Part shown: in pieces, positions 22,910 to 34,823 of the stretch | Layout: the number at the start of each line of letters is the position of its first letter | How positions within the stretch are numbered: position 1 is the first letter of the stretch | Origin: Catonia carolina | Taxonomy: Eukaryota; Arthropoda; Insecta; Hemiptera; Achilidae | DNA: 64,000 nucleotides | NCBI GenBank assembly: GCA_035578175.1 | Contig: JAQMRL010000001.1 | Coordinates: forward strand, 48,755,553-48,819,552 | Direction of reading: 5' to 3' | Program-made: the position numbers and the translations under genes | The notes under the pieces: generated by a model | The model's database searches: none | What the model saw: the letters and a program-made list of their open reading frames with translations, nothing else | What the model was told of the DNA's origin: nothing

Positions 22910-23385
22910 TAACCACCACCGATTTGAGGGAATAGAAAACTAATAAATGACCTAGAAGTGGTTAAGATTTGGGGGTTGGAAGGGTGGATAAAACTTACTT
23001 TTACCCACCACAAATCTTATATCTAGCACTGCTAGACCATTATGCTCTCTTCCTATTTAATTTTCTCCTCTCACTATTCTACTTTCTTCTCCTATTCATC
23101 TCGCTTTCGCTCCTTCTACTCCTCCTGGCCTTAATCTACCATTCTTCCTTGAGAATGCTATATTTATTTTTTTTTATTTCTCTCGTCCTTTTTGTTTATT
23201 TTGGAAATTAACGTTCTCACCTTTTGGTTATTCCTGTTTTTGTTCTTCATGTTCCTTCTCGCGTTCTTTTCCTCCGGTTTATCTTATTCATTATTTTCTT
23301 CAAATTTTAATTGACATACATTTTTAATTTGTTCGTATGTATTAAAAAGTCAATAATGGAGGAAAATATTGAGAGATTGAATACA
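22910..23385. other. pyrimidine-rich AT DNA
   Basis: The plus strand at 23035-23290 is strongly pyrimidine-biased (TCCTCTCACTATTCTACTTT and similar). Frames on either strand are repeatedly interrupted. It may be an old LINE relic but no motif supports this. Confidence 0.35.
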
Positions 23386-23387
23386 CG

Positions 23388-23516
23388 GGGAGGCAAAGAT
23401 TAAAATATTTAAAGCAAATTAAAAAAGAGGTAGGATGTTACAGGTATGTAGATATGAAACGACTAACGCAAGATAGAACAGCTTGGAGAACTGGATCAAA
23501 CCAGTCGAGACACTGA
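23388..23516 (+). pseudogene. LINE ORF2 C-terminal relic
   Basis: A 42-codon plus-strand frame without ATG reads GRQRLKYLKQIKKEVGCYRY, then VDMKRLTQDRTAWRTGSNQS, ending at tandem TGA codons. Insect LINE proteins of the RTE type commonly end with the same plan: (G)R-x-(R/K)-x-x-Y-x-x-Q-I-x-x-(E/D), then a Y-V-x-x-K-R-L-A-x-(D/N)-R-x-x-W-R block followed by NQS. Only this 3-prime coding end survives. No poly-A or duplication was identified. Confidence 0.6.
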
Positions 23517-23524
23517 TGACAAAA

Positions 23525-24005
23525 AATTATTTTGGTTGTAAAAAAAATATTTTTCAAAAAGAAATATTGCCAATTTTTTGCATGTTACGTCTACAAAATT
23601 AATTTTAATTTAACTAGGTAGTACTCGTAGTGTCAATATGATAAAGATATGTAGATTATAACTGCATTAATTTTTAAAGAAACTGGTTCATAATTAGAGA
23701 AATGACATTAATTATCTTAGCTTCCTGCCTCCTCTTAATTATTATAAAAAGTTGACAGCTATAAATTCACCACATGTCATTGTGAGACCATAAAGGAATT
23801 TAAGACATTAGTCTATCAATTATTATGTGGCCGTGAAAAAAAAGACTGAATAAAGGGCTATCTTGTGTGAACAAAATTAACTTAATTTGTCTCGGTACAA
23901 ATATATTTTTAATTAATGACTTAGTAAGTCGTAAATATCAGAGACTAAGGAAACATTTCAAAAACCCATTAAATTTTAAGGTTTTTTGCATTATTTTACC
24001 TATTT
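23525..24005. other. AT-rich DNA, nothing recognised
   Basis: No coding or repeat signal seen. Confidence 0.45.
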
Positions 24006-24010
24006 TACTT

Positions 24011-24163
24011 CTTTTTTTTGTTTAATCGCTTTAACAGCTTAGTCATTAATGAGTACTGTGGGATATGTAACGGAGAATTTTAACTGTTAAATTTCCAGAA
24101 ATAAGCCAGGAATCAAATCGAAACCTTCCGCTTATCAATCTAGCTCTCTGACCACTGGGATAT
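24011..24163 (-). mobile_element. SINE family S1, diverged copy
   Basis: The forward strand shows the reversed tail (TTTAATCGCTTTAACAGCTT, AGTCATTAATGAGTACTGTG) then body and a decayed head (CCAGGAATCAAATCG as the B-box region). The order and spacing match 53788-53959. Confidence 0.65.
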
Positions 24164-24169
24164 TATTAT

Positions 24170-24965
24170 GAGTCAGAGGGGATTTATTTCTGTATGGTAT
24201 AATTTTTATGTAGGGTATTGCTAAGATTAAATTTAATATTCATCAGGTATTAACATAAGCTGCTATTTTGAGATATGTCGATAAATAGTTCCTCTGTTTT
24301 AGTAAAATGTACTGAACCTACCTTTATTGTTCCTAATAACTGGTTGCAGATTTATTTGTATCAGTAAGTTAGATTTATCAGCGTTCTTTTAAAAACAGTT
24401 TTACAGAGTTTCAAAAGGAAACATCAGATCGCTTGATTCATAAAACTTATACTTAAATAACCGAGAAATAATAACAAAAATCAAATAAATATATTTGATT
24501 GGAAACATAGTGACTTAAGGGATGGTAAAAATTATACAGGATGCATTTACGCTAATTATAAATTAAATATACCGCTTGATGAACTAACCATTCAGCCTTT
24601 TAATGAGTCCTAATAAAGTGCACATACATACTGAAATTATGAATTATGCAACGATTTGCGTATAGACGGCTGGAGAGTTTATCTAAAGATACTATTTTGT
24701 TGGCAGCAACACAAGTTACAGTCATTTTTGTAACGGATTTGGTTGATATAATTGCAATTATTTGTGTTCCGTAAAATAGTTATTATATTTTAAACTAGTT
24801 AATTTCATCAGATACCGTTCAAGAAGAAAGATTAACTCATAATCGATACACCTTAGGCACATTTTATATCAGTTACTTAGCTTAGGCCTAACTGTATTAG
24901 TTCAATAGCATAAACACATTAAATTTAATGCAATGATGCAAAATAAATACGACCTGCGATACTCT
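24170..24965. other. AT-rich DNA, nothing recognised
   Basis: No coding signal. A TAGGCCTA octamer lies at 24883-24890. Confidence 0.45.
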
Positions 24966-24969
24966 CCAG

Positions 24970-25460
24970 AAAATTCTTCTTCTGTTAGTGCCTATTCGTT
25001 CCGAATATTGGCGATCAGTCTGACTATGGCTATCCTATCTACAGCCATCCTGAAAAGTTCTGTTGTAGTCTTGGAGAACCAGGTACGCAGGTTCTTCAGC
25101 CATGACATTCTTCTTCTTCCTGGTCCTCTTCTGCCATAGATCTTTCCTTGGAGAACGGATTTCAGCAGGCCGTATTTTTCTTCATTCCTCATGACATGGC
25201 CGAAATATGCAAGCTTCCTGCTCTTGATGGTGTTCATCACTTCCAAATCCTTATTCATTCGCTCCAATACAGCTTTGTTGGTCACTTTGTCCATCCATGA
25301 AATTCTCAACTTTCTCCTATACAACCTCATCTCAAAAGCCTCGTGTCTTTTTTCAGTTGATTTGGTCAATGTCCATGACTCCATCCCGTAGAAGAGTATT
25401 GAGAATATGTAGCAGTGGAGGAGTTTGATTTTGATGCACATGTTAAGGTTGTGACCAGAC
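24970..25460 (-). pseudogene. RTE/BovB-like LINE, 3-prime fragment
   Basis: A 149-residue frame (24992-25441) covers the end of the reverse transcriptase and the C-terminal region: KIKLLHCYIFSILFYGMESW (residues about 4-23), EKRHEAFEMRLYRRKLRISW, RKLAYFGHVMRNEEKYGLL and GKIYGRRGPGRRRMSWLKNL. In the RTE/BovB group the same blocks occur in this order just downstream of the palm domain. The catalytic core (YADD region) and endonuclease are missing, so it is 5-prime truncated at about 25460. After the stop the minus strand continues with AGGCACTAACAGAAGAAGAA, a short A/G-rich end typical of RTE elements. The single frame is uninterrupted, so the insertion is not very old. Confidence 0.75.
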
Positions 25461-25464
25461 CAGA

Positions 25465-26035
25465 ATAATTAATCAAGATAAACTCTAAATTTTTGTTTGA
25501 AAATATAAACAATATTTATTACCACATAATACGAGTTTAATTTTGATTGTTATATTAGTGTATTTTCTACTAACATAATTTAGTTAAATTCATTAGCATG
25601 AATATGAAAAGCAAAAGGCATCCATTCAAGATTCCATTAGTTTCGTTGTTTTACTTGTCAACGATTAATTTCTGCTTACCAAAATTTCAGATCCAACAAT
25701 TTTTTTGACGTTAATGAATTTTATTTACAATCTCCTAAAAGAAGCTGTAAGTTATTATTACAAAAAAAAAATTATTAGCAAATGGAGCTAAGTTTGGGTT
25801 CTAATAGTTATCTTCAATAAAACCAACAAAAATAAAATTTATGACTATCGTACTATTTACGTTGTGGACATCAAAGAAAAAATAATATGTACATAAATAT
25901 TTAATTACAAATTTTCTTTTACGATATCTCACGTAAGGCGCACATGAAATCGTTTTAGACGTTTAATATCATCACTGTTGTTCAAAAGTGCAATAGTTAA
26001 AATATTAATGTGATTATATAATATTAAAATTTATT
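25465..26035. other. AT-rich DNA, nothing recognised
   Basis: No coding or repeat signal seen. Confidence 0.45.
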
Positions 26036-26037
26036 TT

Positions 26038-26215
26038 GGCCGCCTCCCTAGCACAGTGGTAGCACGCTAGCCCACCACGAAGGTCCCAGGTTCTACTCCC
26101 GGCCAGGGTCTGAAAAATTATAATGTGTCTAAACTCACCGTAACAGTTACATAACTCACCGTGATCGCTAATAACCAAGCTGTTGATGCGACTTTAATTA
26201 AATTTAAATCTACTA
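26038..26215 (+). mobile_element. SINE family S1
   Basis: Head GGCCGCCTCCCTAGCACAGT with A-box GCACAGTGGTAGCACG and B-box-like GGTTCTACTCCCGG, body CCAGGGTCTGAAAAATT, tail ATCGCTAATAACCAAGCTGT then TGATGCGACTTTAAT. It aligns end to end with 53788-53959. The target duplication is not clear. Confidence 0.8.
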
Positions 26216-26339
26216 AAATAAAAAGTATTTTTCATTGAATATATTTTATCTCATCTGAAATTGCCTTCACATTCATCTTCGAACAAAAAAAATTTTTTTT
26301 TTTGTATTTTTGTAAATTCAATCATAAATTTCGCTATTC

Positions 26340-26490
26340 CTGCCAAACCAAGGAACAACTGAATATCATTCAGATATAAAAGGAATATCATTCCTATTAC
26401 CTTAATTTGGAAGCGCTGTAAAATCTCAATATTGCTGCTATTTTTAGTTTACCCCAAAACTGGATGCTGTAGGACCACAAAGGTTTCGGA
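26340..26490 (-). pseudogene. Jockey-clade LINE fragment
   Basis: The minus strand reads KPLWSYSIQFWGKLK then, one base out of frame, NSSNIEILQRFQIKV. Jockey-clade reverse transcriptases carry a KPIWTYGIQLWG block followed by SNSNIEI(I/L)QRFQSK just after the palm domain, and both blocks are matched. A single-base indel separates them and further frame loss follows downstream. Only about 50 codons survive. A 13-bp inverted repeat at 26471-26503 sits at the 5-prime end of the fragment. Confidence 0.65.
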
Positions 26491-26503
26491 CCTCTGTGGT
26501 CCT
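26471..26503. repeat. hairpin at LINE fragment junction
   Basis: AGGACCACAAAGG (26471-26483) and CCTCTGTGGTCCT (26491-26503) are inverted copies with one mismatch and a 7-base loop. Confidence 0.8.
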
Positions 26504-26509
26504 AAAAAA

Positions 26510-28900
26510 TATTAACTGTTTATACAAACATATAATTTTTTATAAATTCAGCGTATAAAATTTAGATGAACATCAGAAAGTTCAGGAACAAGGAATTATG
26601 TGGAATTGTAAGTTATTATAAAACATATTATATGTAATATACTTCATGAACACAGCAGAAAGAATTACGCAGATCAGATAAAATTAGCGCGTTTGAAAAA
26701 AATATTTTGCATTAACATGTTTTTGCAGACCGTTTTTACTACCAGACTGATTATTTATTTGTCTGGATTTTTAAAGTCCTGATATTTTATTTTATTTTCT
26801 AAATCAAATATTTGTACCAAAAAGAGTTTGTAAAGAATTACTGCATAAATTCATCCGAGTTAATTAAAATAAATTAAAAAATAAACTGAACTTGAGAAAA
26901 AATGCAGCGGTGTTTTCTTTTTATTTAATAAAACAAAACTGGAAGAACAACTTAGTTGCACAAAATCATGTAATCATGTTAAAAACCAAATGTAAAATTC
27001 GAGTATATTCAAATTATTGAGTGTAGAGGAAGAATGCATGTTGCGGTATTTACAAGATAATATTTTTGTATCGTAAACACAGCTAAGAATAAAAGAAAGA
27101 AAATGTACAGACTGACATTATCTGGGTCTGGACAAACTTATCAAATGAAGATAATTATTTACGGACGTGTAGTTTTGTCAAGAAAACTGCAGTGTAATAT
27201 AAATCTTAATATTTATTTTATAATTAAACTGTTGCTTATAAGAGTTGTATAACTTGGGGGTAAAACTTGATTTATTGATTACATCTGGGTTTACTTTAGT
27301 GATTACATGGGGAGAATTAGATTGTCAGAAGAATGACACATGTGAGACATGTGCCACGCATTCACTAAATTTATTACATTTACAGTTACATTATTGTAAT
27401 TAGATGTTGTGAGTTGAATCAGATTGAAATTTAAGACTAAACAACATAAATGATATGTCTGTAACCACATCTAGGCCAAGTTGTCTGTAATTTTATGATG
27501 TTCAAGTAACTGAAAGGATTGTCTGAGAAGTAATAGCGATTTCTTCTTCTTTTTTTAAATTTTATAAAAATTACCTTTTGACCGGTGCAAATTAATTCTT
27601 AACAACCAATTTCATAATTACATAAACACTTATAGTCTTATTTCGCGGTATTTTGTACCAGTTGTAAAATAAAATGCACCTAAATAAAAATTTCCAGTCA
27701 CTATATCGACATTAAAAAAAAACAAATTTGAAAAGCTGCCTCCACATTGGTGCCACAATCAAAATTTGTATTATTTGTTATTTATTTCGAAAAATTTTGT
27801 TACGACTTTTACCAAATTTCATTTTCGGATTTTTAGCAAAATCCCAAAAGTGTCTTCATACATGTATATATAGGCTAAATATATAGGTAATTGTATTGGA
27901 TGTATCACTTGTTTTGTATAACAATATTAAACAACTTTAAGATCGATTCTGGTAAAGTTGAATAGATCCAGTGACCACTGAGAAGTGTGTATGCGTTTTA
28001 TTAATTACATTAAATTAGTCGTAAAGTTCCACCGTAAGTAATAATCGGACGAACATAAAATTATACGGACGTACAAATTTATCTTCTTATCTAAAGTAGG
28101 TTAAAAACATAATATAATCCTTCTACAAAATAAAATGTTTCACGCTTTCAAACCGGATAATAAATAGTTGGGAAGGTACTGCACAATGATTACTGAGAAA
28201 GATTTAAAATGGTTTTAAAACAAATCATTCTAAATTTATTTGAGCCAGATGAAAATTGGATATTGATAGTATCTATTTTGTTATCGGAGAAAGTAACTTT
28301 TAAAATGCCAAGTTAAATTTTGTATTATTTCCAAATTATTTTAAGGTCATGAACAATTCTGATCAGTGCACTTGAAAATGCAGTTCAAGGTTCAGCAGTT
28401 TCAGGTGCTTAAAAGATTTACTGCTGCATACTAGACAGACACGATGACTCTTTTACATTCTTAACAGGCCATATACCCCGTATTAAAATAGTAGGGACGT
28501 TTTACTGTCACTTTATTTCAGTTTAAATACCGTTCCAGTTAAATTTACTTAACATCCCTTTGTAATTATTTCTTATTTATTGACTTTCTTCTGTTCTGAC
28601 ACTGACGTAAATAATTCCTCATGTTCGTAATACTTTTTACAATTATATATTTGCTAGCAGTCATTAAATCAAATCAAAAATAAATATATGTCAACGTTAT
28701 TTTATCTATGCCGTTTACTGATGTTTACCGATTGTTATTTCCTTATAGGTATCATATAAAATTTTAGCAATATCATATTTCAAAATTAATATCAGTCAAA
28801 ATGGAAGTTTACAAGAAGCCAAATTCTGGAAACTTTAACTCGTTAAAAACCCACCGTTCCAAAATCCAGAGTAATCGCTAAAGATCAATCTTTTGATACT
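26510..28900. other. 2.4 kb of AT-rich DNA without recognised features
   Basis: No coding, RNA or repeat signal seen. Confidence 0.45.
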
Positions 28901-28905
28901 TTCTT

Positions 28906-28960
28906 CCTTTTTTGGTTTTACAACCGATTGTTTTGCTCATTACTGCCAATAGGTGATGAG
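28906..28960 (-). mobile_element. SINE tail fragment (S2-type)
   Basis: Forward-strand TTTGGTTTTACAACCGATTG then TTTTGCTCATTACTGCCAAT resembles the reversed S2 tail (GTTTAACGTCCGACTGTTTT, GCAATTACTGCTAAT). The head is lost. Confidence 0.5.
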
Positions 28961-28964
28961 TAAT

Positions 28965-29510
28965 AGACGAGATGAGTTAAAAACAAATTTTCCAGATTCA
29001 TTTAAGAACATTGAAAATTCTGTACTGGTAGGATATATTTTATAGTTGTTAATCAAGTTTTAAGTTAAATTTTTAACACTTTTTTTTTGTTAAATGAACA
29101 AAAATGGTTCATCTGGCAGCAAGGTCGATTAAGCTGATTTCTATTGGACTACCTACTATATTTAACGTGGCGTATCACTTCAGAGTAACAAGCAGAGCTT
29201 TTAATTCTGCTGTCATTCCTTTTTCAACACTGCTGGTGTCATCTTATTGAAAGAATTATGTACTTTGTCAATCAGTTCGTCGTTAAATCACTTTAATTTT
29301 TAGACGCACAATCATACCCAACAAAAATAATAATCAACTGTCACAATTCCGAAAGACAAAGTAAATAAAATTTTGGCAACATTTAGCAGTAAAAGTTTTT
29401 ATTGCTCCTAAAATAATTGGTAGATAAAATTTAACAAGAGTCTTTTGTATTCCGACCATAAATTAAATTTACTTGGTATAAGGAATACATGTGGTACGAA
29501 ATGTTTTTTA
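28965..29510. other. AT-rich DNA, nothing recognised
   Basis: No coding or repeat signal seen. Confidence 0.45.
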
Positions 29511-29513
29511 ACC

Positions 29514-29600
29514 GCTTTGTGGCGCAATAGTAGAATATTCGACTTCAAAAGTGAAAGAGCCTGAGTTTAATGACGGGCTAGGGTGCGGGAAAGTTTTATG
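29514..29600 (+). mobile_element. degraded S1-like SINE head
   Basis: GTGGCGCAATAGTAGAATAT resembles the tRNA-like head and GGGCTAGGGTGCGGGAAAG the S1 body (GGCTAGGGTCTGGAAA). The B-box is decayed and the tail is absent; the next SINE begins at once. Confidence 0.4.
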
Positions 29601-29610
29601 GCATTTAATA

Positions 29611-29786
29611 GCCGCATGGTGTAGAGGTCAGGCGTAACTGGCTTTTACGCCAGGGTCCGAGGTTCGATTCCAGGTCAGGTCTGACATTTCTTCATCACTC
29701 ATTTTCATCCATCTCCCTTCATCATCTTCATTAGCAGTAATTCGCTAAACAGTCGGACGTAAACCAAGACAAAAATTATATGGGTA
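29611..29786 (+). mobile_element. SINE with S2 tail and another tRNA-like head
   Basis: The head GCCGCATGGTGTAGAGGTCA with B-box GAGGTTCGATTCCAGG is tRNA-like but differs from the heads at 39683-39853 and 40275-40452. After a pyrimidine-rich body the tail reads TTAGCAGTAATTCGCTAAAC then AGTCGGACGTAAACC, matching the S2 tail. GCATTTA on both sides (29601-29607 and 29787-29793) is a possible short duplication. Confidence 0.7.
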
Positions 29787-29840
29787 GCATTTATTGTTAC
29801 TATTCAATAGTTACTATTCAGAGGTCGCTAAAATTAAATT

Positions 29841-30237
29841 GTTGTTGTTCAGGTCATCAGCCGAAAGGCTGGTTTGAACCTGTAGAGGTTTTACTAAGTA
29901 AACCGAGGAGTGAGGTGGTTTACCAATGCCTTCCTCACTAAATGGAAAAGTACGCTTATCAGCACGCCCGGCCCTCTGAAAAGCACATATTTTCCACTCT
30001 GCAAAAGACACCTTTACTTCATTCACCACAGGGTCTGGCTGTACAATGAAATTCATTACTTTCAGAGGAGATAACTCTGATTAGTGTCTTTTATACCTCT
30101 ACCCTCTTCTGTTCTTAAATGATTCAGTCATTTAATTGACTGACCATGTGATAAGAAACAGAACTATTTATTTTAGCCCTGCAACTAACAGATTGAGTGT
30201 AAATAATTTAACACTCCACCTGTCTGTTTTGGGCAGA
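29841..30237 (-). mobile_element. RepA retroposon copy 3
   Basis: A 397-bp reverse-orientation copy of the element at 11407-11804, complete at both ends. Flanking decamers AAATTAAATT (29831-29840) and AAACTAAATT (30238-30247) differ at one base and are the presumed duplication. Its forward-strand start GTTGTTGTTCAGGTCATCAG is the reversed A/C-rich 3-prime end. An 80-codon minus-strand frame resembles that of copy 2, but most base differences between the two change an amino acid. Confidence 0.85.
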
Positions 30238-30249
30238 AAACTAAATTAT

Positions 30250-31360
30250 GATTCAAAAAAATAACAAATTCCTTTCAATTTTTTTTTGTTATATCCGATC
30301 ACACCATGTACGTTTTCTTAGACAGTGTAGTGATTTTTACAATATTCTCTTAATTTTTTTATAACAGTAGATCTAACCATGCTATATTTTCATCATCATT
30401 TCCTTTTAATTTTATTTACTATCAGGTTTAATTTGAAAAGTCAACAGATTTTCTCGCTGCTTTTCACTGACTTTTGTAACGTGAGGCGTATTTGAGGGGA
30501 ATCTGACTTGGGAAAATGAAAAAATCTATTTTCAGATTTGCTTCTTAATAGTAGGTTTCCATTTTCTTGCGATTTTTAGACACTTGGGGATTTTATTTTA
30601 AGTATCGTTTGATTCCAATCAATAAATGCCCATGAACTAAGTAAGACATCAAAAAAGGAAAAACTGTGTAAATATCTAGATAAAAAGATTGTGAAGTCCT
30701 ATACAGTACAAATTTTAAAGTTGTGAAAATTTAATAGTAAATTACGTAGAAAGTCGTACTTATCTGATTTGAAAAAGCACATTCAATAGTTTCTTCACAA
30801 CTGGTTGCCCCTTAGTTAATTGCCGTGGTTTCTAAGTCAATTGCCGTGTAAGTAATAATTGGTATAACTGAAATTTTTCTACCAACAAAATAATTGAGCA
30901 GGCCCGGAGACCGAAACAAAATACAAAACTTTTAATGAGCAACATAAAACTTAAGTCAACTATTCATAATAACGGACTAATGTTCAGGATTAATGTTTAT
31001 GTTCGACCAATAACACATTTTAAAACAAGTTCTGTATTTTGTAGAGTCTGTTATTTAGTTTGTTGTGAAATACATACTTAGCTATAAATTTGTTCGTATC
31101 TATTCCAATAAATTTATATATGGTCAGTGACAATTATTAACAGAAACGGCAGTGTAGGCCAATATTATGTACATAACATTTTATCTTTTTTGTTGTTGAT
31201 TTGTGAGTAAACTTTATGTGCTCAAACGCTTCTGATTGACTGGTTTATTATATCTGCTTTCGTGGAAGGCTAATGAACTTTCTTTGGAACTGCCAATAAA
31301 AATTGTTTTCAGTAGGTACTACTTGTTCCGTTGAACTGGGAATCCATAAAAATTTTAAAA
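30250..31360. other. AT-rich DNA, nothing recognised
   Basis: No coding or repeat signal seen. Confidence 0.45.
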
Positions 31361-31364
31361 AATC

Positions 31365-31600
31365 TGGTGAAAACACTCACACGACTTTCTCTTGCAAATG
31401 TTTAATCGTGAGTAAACAATGAAAAACTAACCAAAATTAAGGCATGAGTGAATGACGCTAAATGAAAATCAACCTCAGTTTGACTTAAAAATAGGTACGG
31501 AAAATCACTAATTGACGCTAAACCAAGTTCTTTGCTCATATATAATTAAAGCTAAGCCAAGTAATTAACACTAAACTCAGCTCTGTAGAAAAAAAAGGTT
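31365..31600 (-). repeat. dispersed AT-rich repeat, copy 2
   Basis: Inverted relative to 2960-3215, with the blocks CTCTGTAGAAAA, CAACCTCAGTTTGACTTAAA, ACGGAAAA and AATCTGGTGAAAACACTCAC in reverse order. An open frame across it (31552-31827) is incidental. Confidence 0.55.
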
Positions 31601-31639
31601 TCTTTTCCATTAAAATAATAGTTGAAATAAAATTTCTCC

Positions 31640-34165
31640 ATTTTTAATTTTCTATTATATTTGGTTAGTATATATAGTACTTTTTTCGTAAATGATACGC
31701 CCACAATCTTAGAAAAACCCCATTTTTTACCAAAATCAAAAATTTTTTTACCAAAATCACGTATATGGTTTTGTCCTAAAATGCATACTAAGGGCGTAGT
31801 CTTTAAAAAAATACCACTTTGTACCATTAGAGCACTGCCCCTCCCCCAAGAAAATCTTAAACGAAATTCTGAAGGCTTATTTTACGTATATTTTATTATT
31901 CGTAGAATACTTGACAATAACTCTTTAAATAAAAGTTACTGCCATCTATTTGTCAAATTTTTGCTGACCAGAATATAATTTTATTAAGAAAATATTTAAT
32001 TTTTATAAATTAAGTAAAATGTTGTTATTCCCCTGGATCAAAAGTTACTAAGAATACTCGAAAGGGGAAATATTTTTCAAATTTCTGGTTTTTTAATATC
32101 GTTTAAATTCGTTATATTCTGAATGAGATAATAATATAGACTACAAGTTTGTGTTTGTAAGGTGCTTTCATGAGGAAACACGGCTTTTAAAATTGTAGTA
32201 GGCTATATTGAGAAAATTATTTCTTTAATAGACGCTAGTTCAGGGAAAACTAACTTTTGAACGATAGGAGATAAATTTGTATTTTGTTTTTAAATTTTGT
32301 ACGATATTTTACGTTTTGTAAAGGTTGTTGGAAACGGGCAGCTGTTTTGAATACCATGAGTGCATTTCACGATATGAAATGGGTGGAGTTTTGTTTATAG
32401 CCTACGTCCCTCCTAGTGAATATTTTAGTTTTACTCGATTTTTTGACACGTACCTAATGAACATTTTCTCAACAACCAGTAAAAGTACTGGTTTTATATT
32501 ATTTTACAAATTACATACAATAAAAGTTATTATTCAGTACTCTTTGAAGTTAATTTATAAATTTCAGAGTAAATTCCAAACTTATAACTACAACATTAGT
32601 CTGCTTAACTACCATAGTTGGCTACTTCATAGGAACGTATCAGTATGCAAGTAATTTGTTCTTAGGGAAAATTGTTACAGCGGCCAAATGCGGTCAACCG
32701 GTTTAAAATAAATAACTTAAGGACAATTTTAATCGAATATTTTCATTATCTTTACACCTGAATTATTTTGTTGACATAAATCCAGCGGTATTTGGCAACC
32801 AATTCTCGTTTAACAAAGGACCTATATGATTTCTCCTCTTACATCTTTCTCAGTCTAAGACTGGCAGGCATTTGGTTTTTCCTTGCTACTGTTGAAAGTA
32901 ATGTGCTTAAATTTATTTGAAATCGGTGTCCTATTTTACCTCAACAGTTATTTAATTTCATCATTAACCTACTTTCTACTTTAATCTAATTTTAAGGTAT
33001 TGTAAAAGTATTAGTAATTAGATTTTATCCAGTAAAATCTTAAAAACAAGATTCAAAATTGTCTTTATTCCCCGAAAAGTATTTCATTGGCCGATTTGTA
33101 AATATCTTTGACTAACTCGTTAAAAACTTATTAAAAAATGCTTAACTGAGATTCAATTAGAGATTAAAAAATCTTAAAAACATTTGTCCAGAAACTGACA
33201 TTTATAACCATTTACAAAATAAATTATATTTTAATATTCTGTGGAAGAAATAAAAAAAGTGATAACTCCAATATCCTGTTAAAGTGCATTTGTTACGCAG
33301 TGTTGTTTCTTATCTCAAATTTATAAGAATTTTATTTTCCAATCGAACCCTTGATTAAAGACGATAAAAAAATCGAGGTAGAAAAATATGAAACCATAAT
33401 GATATTGATACTCTTTCAGAGACTTTGAGATTATTCAAAAATTCAATAAGAAGTATGGTTAAATATTTATTATTCGTAGAAGATTTTTCCTAATTCTCAG
33501 TAAATTATTAAATACAAGAAAAATATTGAACTCAATGATTCATACATTGTACCATGTAACGCAAATTCTACTGTTTACATCAATCGTAAACAAGCAATTT
33601 ATAAAATGTAACTCACTGCTTTGTATATTCCCAATAATTTAAACTGGCTAATTTTCAGTTCTAGTAATAATAATAATAATAATAATTGATATTTAAGTAA
33701 TGTTACGCAAGATAAATTAGCTGTTGCTACTAAAATTAGGAAAAGTTTATTTAAAATTGTTTTTATAACAATGTTCAATGAGAACAACCCCATAAATTTA
33801 CTAAAGGTTAATTTAGAACACACACGTTTATTTCCACTAAAGTATTTCTACCATTAAAATGCTTAACAGCTGCACGCAAGAATTAGTGTTTACTTTTTTC
33901 TTCAACCACTGATTAAATGGGTATATTTTCAGAAACAAAATACAAAGTAAAAGGTCACCATACTTAAGTTTGTTTACAATTTTTGGGGCATCTTTATAAA
34001 TTAAATACAACAAATTTATAAATTTAAGAAATATCAAAATAATGGTATTTAGATGTTAATTTTTTTTTTTTTTACTTATATTTATTTCTTGTAGTATCTA
34101 TTTTAAGTACATAAAGTAACATTATACAATAAGCCCACCATCCGATTACTCATATCTCTTATGTA
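31640..34165. other. 2.5 kb of AT-rich DNA without recognised genes
   Basis: A (TAA)n microsatellite of about eight units lies at 33664-33686. Open frames at 31661-31978 and 32325-32654 are Phe/Ile/Leu/Lys-rich with no recognised domain. Confidence 0.45.
33664..33686. repeat. (TAA)n microsatellite
   Basis: About 7-8 perfect TAA units. Confidence 0.9.
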
Positions 34166-34180
34166 AACAATTTTTTTTCT

Positions 34181-34823
34181 GAATCCTGAATCCTGAATCC
34201 TGGTTGAGAGGGCTAAGAAGCCCTATGATGGCGACATCGTGTTAAGGAACACCTGGTCGCTCGGGGAACAATATAACAGAATAATTGCAACCTCAAGAAA
34301 TTTAGGGGGAATTTTATAGTTTAAATAGGAAATAGGATTCTGGTTCGTGGGACATTGGAACTGGGACTTGAAAGGAGGTAATTTATTTTTAGAAGTTATT
34401 TGTGGAAAATTTAAATTAAGGGACAAGTGGGTTTAAGAGCGGCTCTTTTATTTTATTTTATTTTTCAGTGGCCTTTTTTCAGTTTTGTGGGAGTCCTATT
34501 ATTTTGGGGAGGGGAAGGCATGCATTTTACTGAACGTGGACTAAAGGTATAATTTAAGGTAGGGGTTAGTTTATGATTTCAGGGGAGACGGAAAGGGTAG
34601 AGTTTGGCATAATCACCGGCCTTTTTATGTTCTGAGTGTTTATCAATTTAAAATGGCGGCTCTTTTCACCGTAGTGGAGTGATTATGCATAGGAACATGG
34701 GGACAACTACCAACTGGGGGGAGTGAGTCATACAAGTAGAAGGGGCATGGGCAAATAAGAGGAATACAGGGCAGAATAAAAATGTGGCAACTCTAAATTT
34801 TGTTAAGTGAATCATACTGGAAT
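34181..34823 (-). other. 3-prime UTR and 7-bp repeat tail of the LINE
   Basis: Non-coding sequence after the ORF2 stop, ending on the minus strand in repeated GATTCAG units (forward 34179-34199). Short tandem repeats in place of poly-A occur at the 3-prime ends of several LINE groups. No AATAAA is required for such tails and none is obvious near the end. Confidence 0.7.
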
